Assembly (NCBI GenBank): GCA_013205335.1
Contig: JABMNB010000807.1
Coordinates: forward strand, 1-6,328
DNA length: 6,328 nucleotides
From: Rhodospirillales bacterium
GTDB lineage: Bacteria; Pseudomonadota; Alphaproteobacteria; Reyranellales; Reyranellaceae
Direction of reading: 5' to 3'
The translations under genes and the position numbers were made by a program. The notes below the pieces were generated by a model. It was not told the origin of the DNA. It did no database searches and saw only the letters and a list, made by a program, of their open reading frames with translations. The first letter of the stretch is position 1. Each line of letters begins with the position of its first letter. Positions 1-6,268 of this stretch are shown here, one piece after another.

Positions 1-666
1 TTCCTCTACGGCGCGATCGTCTGCCCGTTCGTCGACTTCTTCGACCGCTACCGCTGGCACGCGCTCGTGCTGCTGGCCTTCATCGGCCTGTTCCGCCTCT
101 CCGACATCGCCATGGGCGTGATGGCCAACCCGTTCTACATCGACATGGGGTTCAGCCTCACCCAGATCGCCAACGTCACCAAGATCTACGGCTTCGTGAT
201 GTCGATCCTGGGGGCTCTGCTGGGCGGTGCGCTGGTGTTCCGCGTCGGCGCCCCTCGGCTGCTCGTCCTGTCGGTCATTCTCATCGCGGCCAGCAACCTC
301 ACCTTCGCCTGGCTGGCGCTGGTCGGACGGCCCGATACGTCGATTCTCGCCATCGCCATCAGCATCGACAATCTGGTGAGCGGCATGGCGGGCTCGGTGT
401 TCATCGCCTTCCTGTCGGGCCTCACCAATACCGCTTACACGGCGACGCAGTACGCGCTGTTCACCTCGATCATGACCCTGCCGGGCAAGCTGATGGGAGG
501 GTCTTCGGGCTGGATCGTCGACAGGCTGCAGGCGGACTTCTCGACCGCCTACAAGTTCGGCGGCTACGCGATCTTCTTCGTCTACACCGCGCTGCTCGGC
601 CTGCCGGCGCTGGTGCTGGCAGTGATCGTCCGCCGCCACTTCGAAAAAGAAACCCCTCCTTCCTGA
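1..666 (+). CDS. ampG: AmpG-family MFS muropeptide permease, 3' part (5' end outside window)
   Basis: The frame is open from base 1 to TGA at 664-666, giving 221 residues with no start inside the window; the GTG at 67 lies within a conserved region and is not the real start. AmpG-family transporters of the major facilitator superfamily import anhydromuropeptides released during cell-wall turnover through the inner membrane for recycling. The fragment shows about six hydrophobic segments (near residues 21-40, 62-81, 86-108, 113-137, 150-170 and 187-210), matching the C-terminal half of a 12-helix carrier. Family-like stretches are FYIDMGFSLTQIANVTKIYG (46-64) and SGLTNTAYTATQYALF (139-154), followed by TLPGKLMGGSSGW. 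It ends in a short charged tail. The gene converges on the phosphate operon and shows no sequence link to it. The family call is firm from memory; the muropeptide substrate is inferred. Confidence 0.85.
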   Translation, partial: FLYGAIVCPFVDFFDRYRWHALVLLAFIGLFRLSDIAMGVMANPFYIDMGFSLTQIANVTKIYGFVMSILGALLGGALVFRVGAPRLLVLSVILIAASNLTFAWLALVGRPDTSILAIAISIDNLVSGMAGSVFIAFLSGLTNTAYTATQYALFTSIMTLPGKLMGGSSGWIVDRLQADFSTAYKFGGYAIFFVYTALLGLPALVLAVIVRRHFEKETPPS

Positions 667-679
667 GGGAAGGAGGGGT
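652..679 (-). terminator. Intrinsic terminator for the leftward operon, overlapping the ampG stop codon
   Basis: A perfect 12-bp inverted repeat (arms 652-663 and 668-679) closes a 4-nt loop at 664-667. Read on the minus strand, the stem is followed at once by TTTCTTTTT (positions 651-643), the layout of a strong intrinsic terminator for transcripts arriving from phoB. On the plus strand no T-run follows the stem (CAGTGG), so it is weaker evidence for terminating the ampG-like transcript. The left arm encodes the last residues of the ampG-like protein, and the stop codon lies in the loop. Confidence 0.8.
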
Positions 680-722
680 CAGTGGATCGGCTGCGGTTGT
701 CGTGCCCGAGCCGGGGGAACCG

Positions 723-766
723 GCCCGTTCCGGGAGCGGGGCGTGGGATGCCTGCAGGGAACGGGC
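723..766. repeat. Inverted repeat in the convergent intergenic region
   Basis: A perfect 9-bp inverted repeat (GCCCGTTCC at 723-731, GGAACGGGC at 758-766) encloses a 26-nt GC-rich spacer. It lies between the two terminator-like hairpins, and neither strand has a T-run beside it. It could be an RNA fold in the 3' region of either transcript or chance in GC-rich DNA. A smaller 5-bp hairpin lies just to its left at 710-724. Confidence 0.35.
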
Positions 767-814
767 AAAGCCTGTCTAGGCGGCCGACGCTACAAAACCG
801 TTACCGAGCGTGTG

Positions 815-853
815 GAAAACCGGGCGGCACAACCGGAGTTCCGGGCCGCCCGG
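815..853 (-). terminator. Probable first terminator just downstream of phoB
   Basis: The outer arms CCGGGCGGC (820-828) and GCCGCCCGG (845-853) pair perfectly over 9 bp. Inside them, CCGG at 833-836 and CCGG at 841-844 can extend the fold around an AGTT loop, leaving a 4-nt bulge on one side. On the minus strand the stem is followed by TTTTCC (819-814), a short U-tract. The hairpin begins four bases after the phoB stop codon, the expected place for the end of the operon transcript. The U-tract is shorter than that of the hairpin at 652-679, so this may be the leakier of a tandem pair. Confidence 0.65.
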
Positions 854-856
854 GAT

Positions 857-1549
857 TCAGTTTGGCGTCGAGTCCAGGGCGTAGCCGGCGGCGCGGACCG
901 TGCGAATCACGTCGGCGTGGCTGTCGCCGTTCAGCGCGATGCGCAGGCGGCGGATATGAACGTCGACGGTGCGGGCCTCGACATAGACGTCCTTGCCCCA
1001 CACCGAATCGAGAAGCTGCTCGCGCGAGAAGACGCGGCCGGGATGTTCCATGAAGTGGCGCAGCAGGCGGAACTCGGTGGGGCCCAGATGGAGCGGCTTG
1101 CCGCCGCGCGTCACGCGGTGCGCCACCAGATCCATGACGATGTCGGCGTACGACAGGGCCTCGTCGGCCAGCGCCGGCCGAATGCGCCGCAGCACGGCGC
1201 GAATGCGGGCGACCAGCTCGGTGGGCGAGAAGGGCTTGGGCACGTAATCGTCGGCACCGGCGTCGAGGCCGCGCACACGATCGCCCTCTTCGCCGCGCGC
1301 CGTCAGCATGATGATCGGCACGTTGGCGGTCGACGTCTGGCGGCGAAGCTGGCGGCAGACCTCGATGCCCGACATCAGGGGCAGCATCCAGTCGAGCAGG
1401 ATGAGGTCGGGTACGTCTTCCTGGACGGAGCGCAGCGCCTCCTCGCCGTCATAGGCCACGGCGACCTTGAAGCCCGACTGTTCGAGATTGTAGCGCAGCA
1501 ACTCGACCAGCGCCGTCTCGTCCTCGACGATCAGCACATGCGGCTTCAT
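857..1549 (-). CDS. phoB: Phosphate regulon response regulator PhoB
   Basis: This OmpR/PhoB-class transcription factor is phosphorylated by the sensor kinase PhoR under phosphate limitation; it then binds Pho boxes and recruits sigma-70 polymerase. The 230-residue length matches the family (E. coli 229). The receiver domain spans about 1-120, with acidic residues E9 and D10, phosphoacceptor D53 in LLDWMLP, T83 in MLTARGEE and K105 in DDYVPKPFS. The winged-helix DNA-binding domain spans about 130-226 and includes LGPTEFRLLRHFMEHPGRVF, REQLLDSVWG and the recognition helix region RTVDVHIRRLR. I chose the ATG at 1549 because MKPHVLIVEDE is where family members begin; an in-frame ATG at 1594 would add 15 residues. 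Neither has a clear ribosome binding site. It is the last gene of the operon, with two terminator hairpins after it, and should be autoregulated through the Pho box ahead of pstS. Confidence 0.95.
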   Translation of the reverse strand: MKPHVLIVEDETALVELLRYNLEQSGFKVAVAYDGEEALRSVQEDVPDLILLDWMLPLMSGIEVCRQLRRQTSTANVPIIMLTARGEEGDRVRGLDAGADDYVPKPFSPTELVARIRAVLRRIRPALADEALSYADIVMDLVAHRVTRGGKPLHLGPTEFRLLRHFMEHPGRVFSREQLLDSVWGKDVYVEARTVDVHIRRLRIALNGDSHADVIRTVRAAGYALDSTPN

Positions 1550-1596
1550 CGACGAGGTGTGCGCGTCACGACGCGCGGGGCTGGTGGCTACCATGG

Positions 1597-2322
1597 TCAC
1601 GGCGTGGGGCCCGTCGGAGTTTTCGCCGTAGCGTACATCGCAGCACTGCCCTTCCGCCGCGCCTCGTCGAAGCCGTGGCCGGTCGTGCGGAAACTCACCA
1701 GCTCGGCGATGTTGGTGACATGGTCGCCGGCCCGTTCGATGTTCTTGGCGATGAACATGAGATGCGTGCAGCCAGTGATCATGCGCGGATCCTCCAGCAT
1801 GTAGGTGAGCAGCTCGCGGAACAGGCCGGTGTAGACCTGGTCGATCTCCTCGTCGCGCTCCCATACGTCGTGAGCCTTGACCACGTCGCCATGGGCAAAG
1901 GCGTCGAGCACGTCCTTGAGGGCGGTGCGCACCAGCCGGCCCAGCCGGTCGAGGCCGGCGACCGCCGAGGCCGGCGGCGCCGTCTGGCTCAGCACGATGC
2001 TGCGCTTGGCGGTGTTCTTGGCATAGTCGGCAATGCGCTCGAGCGCCGCGGCGATCTTGATCGACGACAGGATGACGCGCAGATCGACCGCCATCGGCTG
2101 GCGCAGGGCCAGCAGCCGTAAAGTCTGCTCCTGTACCGCTTCGTCGAGCGCGTCGACACGGGGATCCTCGGCGATCACCTTTTCGGCGATCTCCGTGTCG
2201 CGCTCGCGCAGGGCCCGCAGCGCTTGCGCGAACTGGCTCTCGGTGAGGCCGCCCATCTCGCTGATCGTGGCGCTCAGGCGCTCCAGCTCCTCGTCGAAGC
2301 GCTTCAGTGTATGCTCGGGCAT
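1597..2322 (-). CDS. phoU: Phosphate signalling protein PhoU
   Basis: PhoU is a cytoplasmic, mostly helical, metal-binding protein that links the Pst transporter to PhoR and keeps the Pho regulon off when phosphate is plentiful. The predicted 241 residues equal the E. coli length. Two repeated three-helix halves are visible, each with the family ExxxD metal-site motif: E95-R-I-A-D99 and E196-R-A-G-D200-H. The start at MPEHTLKRFDEELERL is supported by AAGGGA at 2334-2329, six bases before the ATG. It follows pstB after 32 nt and its TGA stop lies 47 nt before the chosen phoB start, or 2 nt before the alternative one. The C-terminal tail after about residue 214 is polar and rich in K, T, P and A, and is probably disordered. 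Nothing is broken. Confidence 0.96.
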   Translation of the reverse strand: MPEHTLKRFDEELERLSATISEMGGLTESQFAQALRALRERDTEIAEKVIAEDPRVDALDEAVQEQTLRLLALRQPMAVDLRVILSSIKIAAALERIADYAKNTAKRSIVLSQTAPPASAVAGLDRLGRLVRTALKDVLDAFAHGDVVKAHDVWERDEEIDQVYTGLFRELLTYMLEDPRMITGCTHLMFIAKNIERAGDHVTNIAELVSFRTTGHGFDEARRKGSAAMYATAKTPTGPTP

Positions 2323-2354
2323 GGTCTGTCCCTTCTTCTCGTTTTCGTGCCGGC

Positions 2355-3185
2355 TCAGCCGAACCGGCCGGTGATGTAGGCCTGGGTCCGCTTGTCGGTC
2401 GGGGTGGTGAACACCGTCGCGGTCGCGCCGAACTCGACCAGCTCGCCCAGGTACATGAAGGCGGTGAAGTCGGAGACGCGGGCAGCCTGCTGCATGTTGT
2501 GGGTGACGATGACGATCGTGTAGTCCTGCTTCAGCTCGTCGATCAGTTCCTCGATCTTCGCCGTCGAGATCGGATCGAGCGCCGAGCACGGCTCGTCGAA
2601 CAGGATGACTTCGGGCTTCACCGCCACGGTACGGGCGATGCAAAGGCGCTGCTGCTGGCCGCCCGACAGGCTGAGGCCGCTGGCGTTCAGCTTGTCCTTG
2701 ACCTCCTCCCAGATGGCGCCGCGGCGAAGCGCATGCTCGACCCGGCCGTCGAGTTCCGACTTGGGAAGCTTTTCGTAGAGCCGGATGCCGAAGGCGATGT
2801 TCTCGTAAATCGTCATCGGGAACGGCGTCGGCTTCTGGAACACCATGCCGATGCGCGCGCGCAGCAGATTGATGTCCTGGCCTTCCCGCAGGAGGTTGTC
2901 GCCGTCGAACATCACATCGCCGGTGGCGCGCTGGCCCGGATAAAGATCGTACATGCGGTTCAGGATGCGCAGCAGGGTCGACTTGCCGCAGCCCGAGGGC
3001 CCGATGAACGCCGTCGCCTTGTTGGCGTAGAGCGACATTGTGATGCCCTTGAGCGCCCGGCTGTCGCCATAGAAGAACTCGAGGTTCTTGAGCGTGATCT
3101 TGGGCGTCAGCTTGGAGACGTCGAGCTTGGCGTGGCTGGCGACCGGAACGGCGACGTTGGGCGTGTTGGTGGATGGCATTGTCAT
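2355..3185 (-). CDS. pstB: Phosphate ABC transporter ATP-binding protein PstB
   Basis: PstB is the ATPase that powers phosphate import through the PstA-PstC channel at the cytoplasmic face of the inner membrane. The 276-residue protein has every ABC landmark: Walker A GPSGCGKST (62-70), Q-loop Q117 in VFQKPTPFPM, signature LSGGQQQR (173-180), Walker B VILFDEP with catalytic E198, D-loop SALD (201-204) and switch H229 in VTHNMQQAARVSD. FQKPTPFPMTIYENIAFGIR is typical of PstB among ABC ATPases. About 25 residues precede the usual core start (KITLKNLEFFYG), a modest polar N-terminal extension relative to E. coli PstB (257 aa). The start at 3185 directly abuts the pstA stop (TAA then ATG) and has AAGGAA at 3198-3193, seven bases away, inside the end of pstA. 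This suggests coupled translation. A second ATG lies at 3179. Confidence 0.97.
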   Translation of the reverse strand: MTMPSTNTPNVAVPVASHAKLDVSKLTPKITLKNLEFFYGDSRALKGITMSLYANKATAFIGPSGCGKSTLLRILNRMYDLYPGQRATGDVMFDGDNLLREGQDINLLRARIGMVFQKPTPFPMTIYENIAFGIRLYEKLPKSELDGRVEHALRRGAIWEEVKDKLNASGLSLSGGQQQRLCIARTVAVKPEVILFDEPCSALDPISTAKIEELIDELKQDYTIVIVTHNMQQAARVSDFTAFMYLGELVEFGATATVFTTPTDKRTQAYITGRFG

Positions 3186-4058
3186 TTACGACTTCCTTGC
3201 GGAGGTGAGCGAACGGGCCACGATGCTGAGTCCGAGCACGGTGACGGTGATCAGGAGCGCGCCGGTCCAGGCGAGCTTCTGCCATTCGGCGTAGGGCGAC
3301 AGGGCGAACTGGAAGATGACCACCGGCAGGCTGGGCATCGGCGCACCCATGTTCAGGCTGAAGAACTGGTTGTTCAGGGCGGTGAACAGGAGCGGTGCCG
3401 TCTCGCCGCTGATGCGGGCGACGGCCAGCAGGATGCCGGTGACGATACCCGCCTGTGCGGCGCGATAGGCGATGCGGACGATCATGTGGGCGCGCGGCAG
3501 GCCGATCGAGGCGGCCGCCTCGCGCAGCGTGTCGGGCACCAGGCTGAGCATGTCCTCGGTCGTGCGGACCACGACGGGGATCACGATCACGGCCAGGGCG
3601 ACGGCGCCGGCCCACCCCGAGAAGTGGCCCATCGGTGCCACCAGGATCTCGTAGACGAACAGGCCGATCACGATCGACGGCGCGCTGAGCAGGATGTCGT
3701 TGATGAAGCGCACGACGCTCGAGAGCTTGTCGTGACGGCCGTACTCCGCGAGGTAAGTGCCGGCCAGGATGCCGATCGGCGTGCCGATCAGCACCGCCAG
3801 GATCGTCATGATCAGGCTGCCGACGATCGCATTGAGCAGGCCGCCCGCAGCACCAGGGGGCGGCGTGTTCTCGGTGAATACGGCGAGCGAGAGACCGCCA
3901 ACGCCCTTATAGAGCAGGACGCCGAGAATGAGGATCAGCCAGCCCAGGCCGAAGATCGTGGCGGCGAAAGCCAGGCCCTTGGCGATGGTGTTGCGGCGGC
4001 GGCGGCCCGCGTAGAGCGGACTGGCCAGGGCGGCCGTCTTGGATGCGGTGGTGGCCAT
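3186..4058 (-). CDS. pstA: Phosphate ABC transporter permease PstA
   Basis: PstA is one of the two inner-membrane subunits forming the phosphate channel. The predicted protein has 290 residues (E. coli 296). A basic cytoplasmic N-terminus (RRRR at 19-22) precedes the first membrane segment (about 27-49). Further segments lie near 76-100, 123-139, 149-164, 203-219 and 264-282, six in all. The EAA loop that docks on PstB is visible as EAAASIGLPRAHMIVRI (180-196). GILLAVARISGETAPLLFTA (208-227) is strongly PstA-like. The ATG at 4058 lies five bases after the pstC stop, with GGGAAG at 4072-4067 and GGGAGG at 4076-4071 as ribosome binding candidates. The first fits best, at eight bases. No defects are seen. 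Confidence 0.95.
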   Translation of the reverse strand: MATTASKTAALASPLYAGRRRRNTIAKGLAFAATIFGLGWLILILGVLLYKGVGGLSLAVFTENTPPPGAAGGLLNAIVGSLIMTILAVLIGTPIGILAGTYLAEYGRHDKLSSVVRFINDILLSAPSIVIGLFVYEILVAPMGHFSGWAGAVALAVIVIPVVVRTTEDMLSLVPDTLREAAASIGLPRAHMIVRIAYRAAQAGIVTGILLAVARISGETAPLLFTALNNQFFSLNMGAPMPSLPVVIFQFALSPYAEWQKLAWTGALLITVTVLGLSIVARSLTSARKS

Positions 4059-4063
4059 TGGTC

Positions 4064-5080
4064 TTACTTCCCTCCCTGCCGCTGCAGGCGCATCAGCATG
4101 TAGCGCGCGATCGCCAACACACAGAAGGTGATGAAGAAGAGGATGAGGCCGAGCGCGACCAGCGCCGATGTGTAGAGGTCGCCCACCGCTTCGGTGAATT
4201 CGTTGGCGATCGAGGCCGAGATCGTCGTGCCGGGCGCGAACAGCGAGGCCGAGATGTGATGGGCGTTGCCGATCACGAAGGTGACGGCCATCGTCTCGCC
4301 CAGTGCGCGGCCGAGTCCCAGCATGAAGCCGCCGATGACGCCGACGCGCGTGAACGGCAGGACGACGTAGCGGAACACTTCCCAGGTCGTGCAGCCGACG
4401 CCGTAGGCGGCTTCCTTGAGAACCGGCGGCACCGCGTCGAACACGTCGCGCGAGATCGAGGTCACGAAGGGCAACACCATGATCGCCAGGATGAGCCCGG
4501 CGGTGAACATGCCGATGCCGTAGGGCGGGCCCGCGAACAGCGTCGACAGGATCGGCACGTTGGCGAAGGTATCGATGAAGAGAGGCTGCACGTATTGCTG
4601 CATGAACGGCGCGAAGACGAACAGGCCCCAGATGCCGTAGATGATGCTGGGGATACCGGCCAGAAGCTCGATGGCGATGCCGATGGGACGGCGCAGGATC
4701 ATCGGGCAGAGTTCGGTGAGGAAGAACGCGACCATCAGGCCGACCGGCACTGCGATCAGCATGGCGATGAAGGAGGTAACCAGGGTGCCGAAGATCGGCG
4801 CCAGGGCGCCGAACCGCTCGGTCACCGGGTTCCACGATTCGTCGAACAGGAAGCCGAAGCCGAACGTACCGAGCGCGGGAGCCGCGCCATAGATGAGGGC
4901 GATGATGACGCCGCTCAGCAGGGCCAGCACCGCGAGCGATGCGGCGCGCGTCAGACCATGGAATATCGCGTCGGTGAGTCTCAGGCGTCTCAGCACGGCC
5001 GCCCGCGAGGCCGCTACGGCCATCGGCGCGCTTGCGCCCTTCAGTGCAACTTCACTCACGTCCCGTTCCCCCGAAGCCAT
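4064..5080 (-). CDS. pstC: Phosphate ABC transporter permease PstC
   Basis: PstC is the partner permease of PstA. The predicted 338 residues are slightly longer than E. coli PstC (319), the extra lying in the cytoplasmic N-terminus. About six membrane segments can be read (45-66, 97-120, 135-156, 189-210, 246-266, 304-326). FDESWNPVTERFGALAPIFGTL (79-100) is the typical PstC periplasmic stretch. The EAA loop EAAYGVGCTTWEVFRYVVLP (223-242) contacts PstB, and GLGRALGETMAVTFVIGN (255-272) is family-typical. The start is uncertain. The ATG at 5080 is preceded only by a G-run, and the in-frame GTG at 5059 (331 residues) has GGGGGA upstream. A strong hairpin separates it from pstS. Confidence 0.94.
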   Translation of the reverse strand: MASGERDVSEVALKGASAPMAVAASRAAVLRRLRLTDAIFHGLTRAASLAVLALLSGVIIALIYGAAPALGTFGFGFLFDESWNPVTERFGALAPIFGTLVTSFIAMLIAVPVGLMVAFFLTELCPMILRRPIGIAIELLAGIPSIIYGIWGLFVFAPFMQQYVQPLFIDTFANVPILSTLFAGPPYGIGMFTAGLILAIMVLPFVTSISRDVFDAVPPVLKEAAYGVGCTTWEVFRYVVLPFTRVGVIGGFMLGLGRALGETMAVTFVIGNAHHISASLFAPGTTISASIANEFTEAVGDLYTSALVALGLILFFITFCVLAIARYMLMRLQRQGGK

Positions 5081-5097
5081 AAGCCCCCCAAGAAGGA

Positions 5098-5121
5098 GGG
5101 GCGGGTGTCGCCACCCGCCCC
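5098..5121 (-). promoter_or_regulatory. pstS-pstC intergenic hairpin (processing, stability or attenuation element)
   Basis: A perfect 10-bp stem (GGGGCGGGTG at 5098-5107, CACCCGCCCC at 5112-5121) closes a 4-nt loop. It starts 11 bases after the pstS stop and ends 17 bases before the pstC ATG. On the minus strand it is followed by TCCTTCTTGG, which is pyrimidine-rich but lacks a continuous U-run, so full termination is unlikely. Such elements after a binding-protein gene commonly protect its mRNA end or partly stop transcription, which gives more binding protein than permease. That role is inferred here from position. Confidence 0.7.
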
Positions 5122-5132
5122 GTCACCATTCA

Positions 5133-6176
5133 TTAGTTCGTCGGCGAATACAGCGGCTTGCCGCTGGCGTCTTTGATTTCCGTCGCCCACATCTTCATGA
5201 TGTCGTTGACGACGTTCTGGGGCATCGGCACGTAGTCGAGCGAGTCCGCCATGGCGTCGCCCTTGGTGTAGGCCCAGGCGAAGAACTTCAGCGCCTCGGC
5301 CGACTCCGCCATCTTCTCCGGCTTCTTGTACATCAGGATCCAGGTTGCGGCCGCCATCGGCCAGGACTTGTCGCCCGGCTGGTTGGCCAGAATCACGCCG
5401 AAGCCCGGCACGGAGTTCCAGTCGGCGCTCGCCGCGGCGGCCTGCACCGTATCCGAGCCCGGAGCGACGGCCTTGCCTGCCTTGTTGATCATCTTGGTGA
5501 AGGTCATCTTGTTTTCTTTGGCATAGGCGTACTCGACATAGCCGATCGAGCCCTTGGTCTGCGCCACGTTGCCAGCCACGCCTTCGTTGCCCTTGGCACC
5601 GATGCCCACCGGCCACTGCAGCGCCGTGCTGACGCCGACCTTCGACTTCCAGTCCGGGCTCACCTCGGCCAGGTAGTAGGCGAAGTTGTAGGTCGTGCCC
5701 GATCCGTCCGAGCGACGGACCGGCACGATGGCCTGCTTCGGCAGCTTGACGTTGGGGTTGAGCTTGGCGATCGCCGCATCGTCCCAGCTCTTGATCTGGC
5801 CGAGGTAGATGTTTGCAAGCGTCGGCCCGTCGAGCACCAGCTCGCCGGGCTTGACGCCTTCGAGATTGATGATCGGCGTCACGGAACCCATGACCATGGG
5901 AAACTGGACGAGACCCGACTCGTCGAGATCTTTGCCCGTCAGCGGCGCATCGGTGGCGCCGAAGGTCACGGTCTTGGCCTTGATCTGCTTGATGCCGCCG
6001 CCCGAGCCGATCGACTGGTAGTTCAGACCGTTGCCGGTCTCCTTCTTGTAGGTGTCGGCCCACTTGGCATAGATCGGGTAGGGGAAGGTCGCGCCGGCGC
6101 CGGAAATGTCGATCGCATTGGCCGCGGCGGGGGACAGCGCGATCGCTGTCGCAAGGACGATCTTGGTAAGGTTCAC
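5133..6176 (-). CDS. pstS: Periplasmic phosphate-binding protein PstS
   Basis: PstS captures phosphate in the periplasm and delivers it to PstC/PstA. Starting at GTG 6176 the precursor has 347 residues (E. coli 346). It begins with a classical Sec signal peptide: K5, a hydrophobic core and ANA at 19-21 as the probable cleavage site. Mature family motifs follow: GAGATFPYPIYAKWADTY (26-43), IGSGGGIKQI (56-65), FGATDAPL (72-79), ELVLDGPTLANIYLGQIKSW (112-131), RRSDGSGTT (154-162) with the Pi-contacting R, S, G and T, and GSIGYVEYAYA further on. KDASGKPLY near the end is also PstS-typical. The upstream in-frame ATG at 6215 would put 13 polar residues before the signal peptide and has no proper ribosome binding site. 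The GTG has AAGGAG eight bases upstream, so the GTG is preferred. It is first in the operon and directly under the Pho box. Confidence 0.96.
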   Translation of the reverse strand: MNLTKIVLATAIALSPAAANAIDISGAGATFPYPIYAKWADTYKKETGNGLNYQSIGSGGGIKQIKAKTVTFGATDAPLTGKDLDESGLVQFPMVMGSVTPIINLEGVKPGELVLDGPTLANIYLGQIKSWDDAAIAKLNPNVKLPKQAIVPVRRSDGSGTTYNFAYYLAEVSPDWKSKVGVSTALQWPVGIGAKGNEGVAGNVAQTKGSIGYVEYAYAKENKMTFTKMINKAGKAVAPGSDTVQAAAASADWNSVPGFGVILANQPGDKSWPMAAATWILMYKKPEKMAESAEALKFFAWAYTKGDAMADSLDYVPMPQNVVNDIMKMWATEIKDASGKPLYSPTN

Positions 6177-6184
6177 GGGGTTCT

Positions 6185-6190
6185 CTCCTT
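6185..6190 (-). promoter_or_regulatory. Ribosome binding site deciding the GTG start of pstS
   Basis: AAGGAG on the minus strand lies eight bases before the GTG at 6176. It is a near-perfect Shine-Dalgarno sequence and the best in the window. It falls inside the reading frame that would begin at the ATG at 6215, which argues that the longer frame is not the real gene. Confidence 0.85.
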
Positions 6191-6239
6191 CGTTGAATTT
6201 CGAAGCGCCAGTCATCTAGGTGCCGGACATCTCCCTCCT

Positions 6240-6268
6240 ATGACGTATTTATGACACTCCGATGACAG
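6240..6268 (-). promoter_or_regulatory. Pho box (PhoB binding site) with three direct repeats, ahead of pstS
   Basis: Read on the minus strand, three 7-mers occur at an exact 11-nt period: CTGTCAT (6268-6262), GTGTCAT (6257-6251) and ACGTCAT (6246-6240). The 4-nt spacers are CGGA and AAAT. The known Pho box consensus is two CTGTCAT-like 7-mers separated by an AT-rich 4-mer, each bound by one PhoB monomer, and the box takes the place of the -35 element. The first repeat is a perfect consensus match, and all three keep the GTCAT core. The box lies about 64 bases upstream of the GTG start. A good -10 hexamer is not obvious; TAGATG at 6218-6213 is a weak candidate. The site predicts induction of the operon, including phoB, on phosphate starvation. 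Confidence 0.88.

Noticed and set aside
743..1804. Plus-strand open frame (353 codons) antisense to phoB and part of phoU
   Set aside because: It is a shadow of the phoB and phoU codons, has no recognisable domain and begins in the terminator region.
2323..3615. Apparent N-terminal extension of the PhoU frame through pstB
   Set aside because: The frame stays open by composition only. PhoU homology starts exactly at the ATG at 2322, which has a ribosome binding site, so this is not a fusion protein.
2307..4103. Long plus-strand open frame (598 codons) antisense to pstB and pstA
   Set aside because: Its translation is rich in R, D, H, G and Q with no domain pattern, and it lies wholly opposite well-conserved genes. 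Long antisense frames are expected in GC-rich DNA with strong third-position bias.
4059..4835. Apparent N-terminal extension of the PstA frame through pstC
   Set aside because: The extension is an arginine- and histidine-rich shadow of pstC. The PstA homology, basic N-terminus and ribosome binding site all fit the ATG at 4058.
6216..6230. Four-codon mini-frame (ATG to TAG) after AGGAGG in the pstS leader, as a possible leader peptide
   Set aside because: Only three bases separate AGGAGG from this ATG, too close for efficient initiation, and four codons with no regulatory pattern could easily be chance.
4043..6254. Plus-strand open frames at 4043-5176 and 4893-6254 opposite pstC and pstS
   Set aside because: The translations are low-complexity and rich in charged residues, they overlap each other, and both are antisense to intact canonical genes.
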